DNA of 64,000 nucleotides from positions 13,734,501-13,798,500 of the forward strand of contig CATNEN010000039.1 of NCBI GenBank assembly GCA_950097015.1. Reading direction: 5' to 3'. Positions 24,801 through 33,800 of the stretch are shown here, one piece after another; the stretch's first letter is position 1; the number at the start of each line of letters is the position of its first letter. The notes below the pieces were generated by a model. That model had not been told where the DNA came from and made no database searches. It saw nothing but the letters and a program-made list of their open reading frames with translations. The DNA comes from Macrostomum hystrix. Taxonomy: Eukaryota > Platyhelminthes > Macrostomidae. A program made the position numbers and the translations under genes.

Positions 24801-27800
24801 ATGAGACACGGGAGAGATGAGACAGGGGAGAGATGAGACACGGGAGAGATGAGACACGGGAAAGATGAGACACGGGAGAGATGAGACAGGGGAGAGATGA
24901 GACAGGGGAGAGATGAGACTCGGGAGAGATGAAACAGGGGAGATGAGACACAGGTGAGATGAGACATGGGAGAGAAGCGAAATGGCAGAGATAATTGAAG
25001 ATATCAAGGGCGTTTCAATGAATCAATCAATAGCACAATATCCCACTCCAACCAATCGGTCTCGCAGCTGGCAACGGAGGGCAAGCCGTGCAAGCCGGAC
25101 AATTTCGGCCAGTATCCGACCCACATCGCAGTGACGAACAGCAGCGCCAGGTGCTTGGCTGTCATAGTAGACTACTGCCAAAAGAAGTTCAGCATCACCC
25201 GACGCGAGGTGATGAACCATCGCGATATGGAAGGCAACGTGGCGCTGCACGCGGCTGTTAACTGCGGTGACCCCAACGCTGTGAAACTCTGCCTGCAGCT
25301 CGAGGCCGACATCGACGCTCAGCAGGAGGACTCCAGCACGCCGGTGCACTTCGCCTGCTTGAAAGGCGAGCTGGAGATGGTCCGAATGATGCTGGACTTC
25401 CAGACCAAGAAGGTGCGGGATGTGCTGGCGCAGAGAGACAAAAATGGTCACACGCCGCTGCACAAGGCCGTGATGTTTAACCACTCGGAACTAGCTCAAT
25501 ACCTGTTGAGCAAGGTACCTATACCTTCACTTTGCTCATTTGCCTGTCCGTTGCGGGTGTCAGTTTTTTGGCTGTGTCTTTCTTGTCTGTCTGTCTGTCC
25601 TGCTTGTTTGTCTGTCTCTCCGGTTTGTCTGTCTTCCCTGTCTGTCTGTCTTTCCTTTCTGTCTTCTTGTTTTTCTGTCTCTCCTGTCTATCTGTCTTCC
25701 CCGTCTGTTTGTCTGTCTGTCTTTGGATTTTTGCCTGATCCAGGTGTCTGACTGTTCTCTCCATATATTCCTCCTTTCAGGGTGCAGATCCGGAGCTCAA
25801 AGACAACCAGGAGAATACTGCCCTTCTACTCGCAGCCAGAAAGAACGCATTCGAATGTTTGGTCACTTTAATCAACACCGGCTCTGACATCACGGCCGTT
25901 GATGTTGACGGCAGGAATGTTATCCACCTGTGCACTATCAATGGCACGAAGAAGGACCAGTGGAACAACCCGTGCATTGTCAATGTTAGTTGAGCTGTTT
26001 TGAATTCATTTTAAAAGCTTCAGGAAGTAAACTTCAGGAAGTAAACTTCAGGAAGTAAACTTCAGGAAGTAAACTTCAGGAAGTAAACTTCAGGAAGTAA
26101 ACTTCAGGAAGTAAACTTCAGGAAGTAAACTTCAGGAAGTAAACTTCAGGAAGTAAACTTCAGGAAGTAAACTTCAGGAAGTAAACTTTCTATTTATCCT
26201 CACCAATCACACTTCCCTCCTCCTCCAGAAGCTAGCCCCGCTGCTGAACTTGAAGGATAACTACGGATGCACTCCGTTGCACTATGCCACCCAGAAGGGC
26301 GACCTGATGATCACAGAGAAGCTACTAATGCTGGGCGCTCATTGCAAGGTGACGAATAATGATCGAAGCACTCCGCTGCACTTCGCCGCCCGGTACGGCC
26401 GGCTGAACACCTGCCGTCAGCTCGTGGAGTCCTGCCCGCCTCTACTAAACAGCATGGACAGGATGGGCCAATCACCGCTGCACCTGGCTGCCGAGAATGG
26501 CCACTCAAAGATTGTGCGTATTCTTCTGCAGCGCGGCTCCGTGTTCCAGAAGTGAGCGTCGATGATTTCATGGTATACCCGGTCCAACTAGATTTCTGCC
26601 TATGAGCACCTGGGGCTTTTGGTGTGATTATGGATTTGACACCTGAGGATATAATAACCATTGTTAATCTGCACCGTAGGGGGGGGGTCGGTGGCTGAGT
26701 GGTCTCTCGCACCAAGGCCCCTAAGTTCGATTGCGCGGCGAGACCACATTCATTTGGGGCGCAGAAAAGGCTTGAGGGCTTGTCTGCAATTTACGCCCTT
26801 TAGGCCCAACCTCCAAGGCACAGAGAGAAAGTGTACACTGCCTGACGATGAGAAAGTCAGGGGCAGATGTACGCACCTGTGTGCGTGTGTGCTCAGGAGC
26901 CAGCGAAATGGGCAGAATTATACCTTCTCGCTGGCTGCGGGTCCACACTAAATGATGTGCCATTGCCCACAGCCCTACTGCAGTCATTGTTATTATATTT
27001 TTCTAATCATCTGCACCACAGAGACACGAACGGTAACACGTGCTTACACCTGGCCGCCCGCAACGGTCACATGGACTGCATCAAACTACTGCTGAGCGTC
27101 AATCCGATTCTCATCGACGGGCAGAACCGCGAAGAGGTGCGTATCTTGGAATGTTTCGTACCTTTTTATTCGTATATTCAGGTTGAATCTCGACACAAAA
27201 GGTGTGCTTGAGTTGATTGTGAATGAACAGGAAACCAGCTAACCGATCGATAATTCTATAAATAGATGACGGAGTCGGGAAAACAGCTAACCGATCGATA
27301 ATTCTATAAATAGATGACGGAGTCGGGAAAACAGCTAACCGATCGATAGTTCTATAAATAGATGACGGAGTCGGGAAAACAGCTAACCGATCGATAATTC
27401 TATAAATAGTTGACAAAGTCGGGAAACCAGCTAACCGATCGATAATTCTATAAATAGATGACGGAGTCGGGAAACCGGCTAACCGATCAATAATTCTATA
27501 AATAGATAGGTGCAAATAAATAGGTGCGAGCCAAACGGAGCCAATTTATTTATTCTTTTTTGTTGGAGAGGTCAAAGACAAAAATTGGAGACCAATCGAC
27601 AAATTAATCAATACTCTCTTTAAAAATTATTCAAATTAATTCGGAACTGAAATCGATTAGTGAAACATGTCTACGAGCGGGATAACGATAATCTAGACAT
27701 TTTTTTAATAAATTGTTTAAAACCCTGCAAAAGCTGTGAAATTCCGAATAAAATCGATCACAAAGCAATCGATCAGAGACTCCGTCCGATATTTTAAACC

Positions 27801-30800
27801 ATGATATTGGCCGGGAATAGTTTAACAAACAAGCTTTTTAGCACTAGCAATCTACTTGCATTGCAGGATTGGACGAGTCTGTGGTAAATGCTAGAGGTCT
27901 ATATTGACTGACAGCGACTGTTTGCATAAAAGTTTCGATTTTTTTGTTTAAATAATTTCAGTCACTATTCAAATAAAAAGCGGCGCGCTGACCTGCAGGT
28001 GCAGAGAACTAGAGAGGTCACAGTAAGTTGTCAGTAAGTTCTCAGCTAGTCCAGTGGTACTTACTCGCAGAGTTAATCTAAGGTAGATTGGACTAGGGGG
28101 AAGTAGATAAAAGAAGTAGATAGGAGAAGAAGAGAGTTAGAGAAGAGATTTAAGTGAGAAAAAGGTAAGAGGTATTGGCATTATTGGCCTTAACAGTAGA
28201 AAGACCCACCATTCTATTCCCACCTGGGGATATTTAACATTGCTCTGCATAACCATCTACGGCGAATCCGTATTGGTTCCAAAACAAAAAAAACAATTTA
28301 ATCAATCAAAAATAGTAAAAAATGATAGTCGACATGATTGCATGATGAAATTTTGTGAGCAGAAAATTATGCCTTATTTGAAATACCCCGTCGTCTTTCT
28401 ACTGTTGAGTACCATGGAGTTTCAGATTTACACCCGCTGAAGTTCACGATTTTAAAGCGCGCTATTGAGAATGTATTAACTCAGAGTAAACTTCACCTCT
28501 GCTGCCGCTGCATATGACTGCACATAAAACCGGACGATAGATAAATCGAAAAGCTTTTCAGGCACGGATATGCACGTACTGAACTACAGTTGAAGGTGCT
28601 CTGGTGGTGGTGATGAGAAAGTGGCTTTTAGTGGCATTGGCCGATTGTGAAAATTAATATACGTTGAGCATACGTTCCATGTTTACTCAATCACTCAGCG
28701 AGCACTTCCCAGAGCCCCTAGTCGTTAACCCGTCCAAACCGCAGGAGCTGATTAAGTGGACGGATTGTATTTTCTGCTAATTTAATTACCGAATGCAATT
28801 AATCGCCTTCATCTGAAAAAATACGTCAATTAACTGCATCGGACAGCAAATGACATACAACTATGAGTCTGAGCAGAAAACTGCCTCCTGTTTACTGGCT
28901 CGACTGAGAGTAAATAACATTGTGGTACTCATATTGGCGGTTGCGCTATTTATGTATGAAAAAAATCCTAAATCAGTGTCATCGACTCAGCTAAGATCAA
29001 AATGATTACGGAGCTTAACAACTACCGTCGAGATGATTAACTACGATTGTAATTTGATTTCGTTTCGCATAGCCAGTTTAAACAAATCAGTTGTTTTTTA
29101 TTGACTAAAATACTCAAATTGGCCTTGGACGAGACTGCACTTTTGCAAACTTTAGTCAATTCTCCTTTCGTGAAGCTAGATATTGGTGAGCAGGAAGCGG
29201 CATTGTTTCTAAGAATATCCTCAGACATTGTTGGTACTATACTCCCTTAACTTTAGCAATGAGCGAAGCGGATGAGCAGACAAAGACAAAGATTTTCTTT
29301 GATACAGCCAACGGAAGTTGTCCTCTGGAAGGGATCAGCTGGATCAGGTAGGAAGGAAGGTTAGTTGGGGTTACATTCTCATCCAGGTAGATTTACAATG
29401 AATATCTTCACAGCATATTTTAGTTTTCGAGAAAAAAATTAGTTTTGTTTGCACGGTAAATTTGAAAGGATCTATTGGGTGCGTGAGTGGCAGAGCGGTT
29501 AACGCGTCGGCCTCCTCAATTTTTAAGTCCCTGAGCCCGCTTTCACAATGACCACTATATTTCTGCATTTATTTTGGACAAGCCGCGGAGAGGCTCACTC
29601 CCTTGAAGGCCGACCACAAAGGCACGGGCAGAGTCTACACCGCCTGACGATGAGAAGGTCAGGGCAGATGTACGAAACGGGAGAATTGCTTTTGTGGGTC
29701 ACTGTCCCCTCGCCGCACTATATTACTGGCGTTTTTAACGTCTTACAATCAGAAGCATTGATTCGGTCTTTCAGAAAACAGCGCTGCACTTGGCTGCCCA
29801 AGCAGGTCAGTCCGATGTGGTCTCCTATCTGTTAACTCGCGGCGCAAGCCTGCTGAAGGATTCCAACGGCCTGTTGTTTATCAACTACGCCACCAGAGCC
29901 AAGGAGAAGGAGGTCGTGATGGCTGTCATCGAGCACGAACGTTGGACAGAAATTCTTCTCTCCGTGTCCATCGGTTGCTGTCCCGTATTCGAGTGCATCC
30001 AGTACCTGCCTGAGTGTGCCGCAGTGAGTTCCTTACACACGGGTGTACCTCATTTGTACAGTGTAGTGTACACACTCACTCGGGGGTGTGACCTCTAATC
30101 TCTTGTCCTCATTTCAGATGGCTCTAGACCGCAGCATCACCGACAAGGGCTACAAGGTGAGCTTTATGCGCCTATTCTAATTTTCTGCCACTGTTTTAAC
30201 TCAATCCATATTGAACTTCGATCTGTTGTGATTTACTAAGCAACTAAGAATTTCATTCGCCATTCAGACCGTCTACGACTTCAAGCTGCTGCAATTTCCA
30301 GTGGATAAGATCGCCGCCTTCGAGGAGAAGATGGGCACGAAGTACCAGTTCCTGCCGATTCTACGCGTGAGTTCGAGATGAACTTGTAAATGAGCCCAGC
30401 TCACAGTTCCAGCAGCAACAATCTGAAGCCTGTCTGGCTGTAGGATAGAGCCAGAATTTGGAGGGATTTGTAGCATTTGGAGAATCACTTCACACATTAA
30501 GGAACAGTTTCCAAAAATAGAAAGTGACGTCATATAAACAAAGGTCAGACAGATAAGCAGGTCTGTTGCTAAAAATAGCTACTGACTTCACACATATGTA
30601 CTATACAAACCTAGGAGGGAAGTTTTAATGGAAGGAGCGCTAACGTGAGTTTCTTAAATAGCAGCAAAAAGTACATCTCCAAACTGTTAGCCTATTCTAA
30701 TTATTTTTCAATACTTTAGCACATGGTCAGCCTCAATCGCGTCAGCCTGCTAACTCATCCACTTTGCGAGGCCTATCTCTCCATGAAGTGGTGAGTGATT

Positions 30801-33800
30801 TTAATAGTCTTTCGACAATATTAAATACTTTGTGTTTTCAACAATGAGTTCAGTTCGGTGTAATTCTACAAAATTCGCATAGGAACCGATACGGCCGCTG
30901 GGTGCACAACATCAACATCTTCATCTACGTGATCTTCTTGGCTTCGCTGACCTTCTTCATTGTCACCTATCCATCCATCAAGCACGTCGACGACCCGGCC
31001 CTGTTAGATAAGTGCTCGCTGAAGGTGAGATTTCATTTTGCTTGCACTACTACTCAGTAGGTAGTAGCAGACAACCGATAATTTTAGAAGAAAAAAATAT
31101 AATTATAAAAATAGCAGTTTTCAGTCCATGGACTGTTGTTCCGTCCATGGACTGGGGGGCCATCAATTTTACTGCATGACGGTGAACTAAAGCATGAAGT
31201 TTCCGAACCTTTCCCGACCTCTAGGTCAAAATTCAAACAGTCAGATTATCGCTTCGATTAATATACTCGTAGATGGCAACAATAAATTTTAATTTGCAGA
31301 ACTTTAGTAAGGTCAGGCCCATGGACTACTATGCCATGGTGTTAATACCGGTCATTCTGCTATCCGCGTTCTCGTTTATCAACATCTGCAAGGAAGTAAT
31401 GCAGATGGTGCAACAGGTGGGTACATTCAATCGGTGTTACATAGAAATTCAAAGTAATTATTGATTAAACACGGACACTATAGTTGGCAAGCAATGCCTT
31501 TGTCTAACAGAAACTTCGCTACTTCATGGATGGCATCAACTACCTGGAGCTGACCCTGTATGCCAGCACAGCCGCCTTTGTGATGCCATTTTTCCTCGGC
31601 TATTCGATGGAATTCCAGTGGAACTTCGGTGCCATCGCTACCCTGCTGGCCTGGATGAACTTCCTGCTGTTCTTCCAGCGGTAGGTTTGGCTTCTCCTGC
31701 AAATTGAGCCGTTTTTGATGTCTGTGCTCGAGGTGTCGAGTGGTCCACTAATCATGGCGACTTTCACCCCGACATATTTTTTGCAGTAGAAAAGAACTTC
31801 AAAAATACCTGCAGGATAGCTGCAGGCGATGGCAAAACATTTGGGGACATGCTTTGTTGTAAACAAAACAACTCAGTGGGTCAGTGGGTCAGTGGACCCA
31901 CAGCCAGCGAGGAGGCAATTCTGCCCCATTCTGGTGACTCCTGAACACGTTCTCATCGTCAGGCAGTGTACATTCTCACTGTGCCTTGGAGGTTGGACCT
32001 TAAAGGCGTAGATTGCATGACAAGCCCCTAAAGCTTTCTCTCCGCGGCTGCGCCCCAAATTAACGTAGCATCGCCGCGGAATCGAACTCAGGGACTAGTT
32101 CGATTACAACTTTACAACTAAAGTTAGTAATTTAGTACGTTAGTACTTTAGTACGTTAGTACTTTAGTACGTTAGTACTTTAGTACGTTAGTACTTTAGT
32201 ACGTTAGTACTTAATCAAAACGCAAAAGCTCAGCCAGTCACCCCCTGGGAGGAACCCAGATAATGGCAAATGAGCAATTTTCTTGAAAGTCCATCAGAAT
32301 TACAGCCCTTTACGATGAATTAAATTTTAAAGCTGTCCGAGTCACCATCGTCGAGATATTCAGCGATTCTTGTCGAAGACCCTCGGTACAAGGACAGCTC
32401 TGTTGAAAGCAGAAAAATTATGCCTACATTGGTGGTTTTTGCCACAAGACACCCCGACGTTGCTCGTAGAATATCTCGACGGTGTTTTGTGATTCTGGAA
32501 GTTGTTTCATCAGACCGAGTGAAAATTTGAGCTTATGAACAAAATGATGCGTATTTGAATTATTATTCGTGCTCTTTTTATTTTGTTAATAACGACCGTT
32601 CATAAACAGCCAGCATTTATAAAGTCAGTGGGAGTATTTACCCACACGTGTTAGCACTGCCCCTTGACGTCGACAAATCTGGACCAATCACGGCTGGGTG
32701 ATTAATTTCAGCTACGAGCAGACGGGCATCTACGTGATCATGTTCCTGCGCATCGCCAAAACTCTGTTCCGCGTCATCAGCCTGTTCTCCATCCTGATCT
32801 TCGGCTTTGGGCTGTCATTCTACATTGTGCTGCAGTATAAGCCTGGCAAGGCTGGACAGGATGAGAGCTATGTAAGTCCTAATTTGGTGTGTGAAATGTT
32901 TCCATTGTTGCAAACGAAACTAAAATCTTCTGAATCTAAGGATGCTTTCATTCCGATCTTTTTTATTTCAGAGCGGCACTGACGAGCATGAGCTACGCGT
33001 TCAGTTCTACTCAGTAAGTACTTTGATTAGAGCAAAGAGCCGCTCCAGCCAATGTTTCACAATGACTGACAACTAGTTTTTGAAAGTCCTCCTCGACTTT
33101 CGGTCTCCTCAGATTGCCAACGACGTCGAGGTGAAAAACTACACAGCGGCTTGGCCCAACGCCTCAGACTTTGTCGCCAGCTGCTTCCCGGCGATGTACA
33201 GCTATTCGAAGTCTCTGGAACCGGATCCGAACCTCGACGCTTGGAACAATCCAGCGCTGGCCATCCTTAAGACCCTCATGATGATGCTGGGAGAATTCGA
33301 CTACGTCAGCACCTTCACTAGCAAACTCTTGGACAACGATCAGAGGACCAATCACTTCTACATCACTTCCTTTGCGTTGCTAATACTGTTCGTCATCCTG
33401 ATGCCAATCCTGCTGATGAACCTGTTGGTGAGCACTGAGTAGTTTTTATAAGCCCCATTGCTTCTAAGCCATTCTTCAACAGTTCAACTTGGATCAGCTA
33501 TACAATTAGACGTTAACTTAATCCAGATTTTATCCTTCAAAGTTTCTTTATAATATCAACCAAGTCACTAAAGTACATATAACTTCTCCTAGGACATATT
33601 TTCGCCTACTGTCGTGTGCTTTAAAACAAAGACTACTAAATTATCGTGTATATACTACTCTTTCTACTTTACTAACTTTATCTACTTTAGTAGTACTTTA
33701 GTACGGTAGTACGCAAGTACGTTGGTACTTTAGTACGTTGGTACTTTAGTACGTTGGTACTTTAGTACGTTGGTACTTTAGTACGTTGGTACTTTAGTAC

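Larger units (their letters stand above)
19793..30023 (+). other. TRPA1: TRPA1 ankyrin-repeat domain (exons 2-8)
   Basis: Seven exons code a continuous ankyrin solenoid from about residue 116 to the pre-membrane linker. Clear repeat cores are GQSLLHVAARAG, YTPLHFACSKD, NVALHAAVNCG, STPVHFACLKG, HTPLHKAVMFN, NTALLLAARKN, CTPLHYATQKG, STPLHFAARYG, QSPLHLAAENG, NTCLHLAARNG and KTALHLAAQAG. Their order and the linkers match TRPA1 rather than other ankyrin proteins. The last of these exons ends in IGCCPVFECIQYLPEC, the cysteine-bearing linker. Confidence 0.9.

Noticed and set aside
23283-25007. ORFs over the 10-bp and 16-bp arrays in TRPA1 intron 3
   Set aside because: Pure repeat translation, located in an intron.
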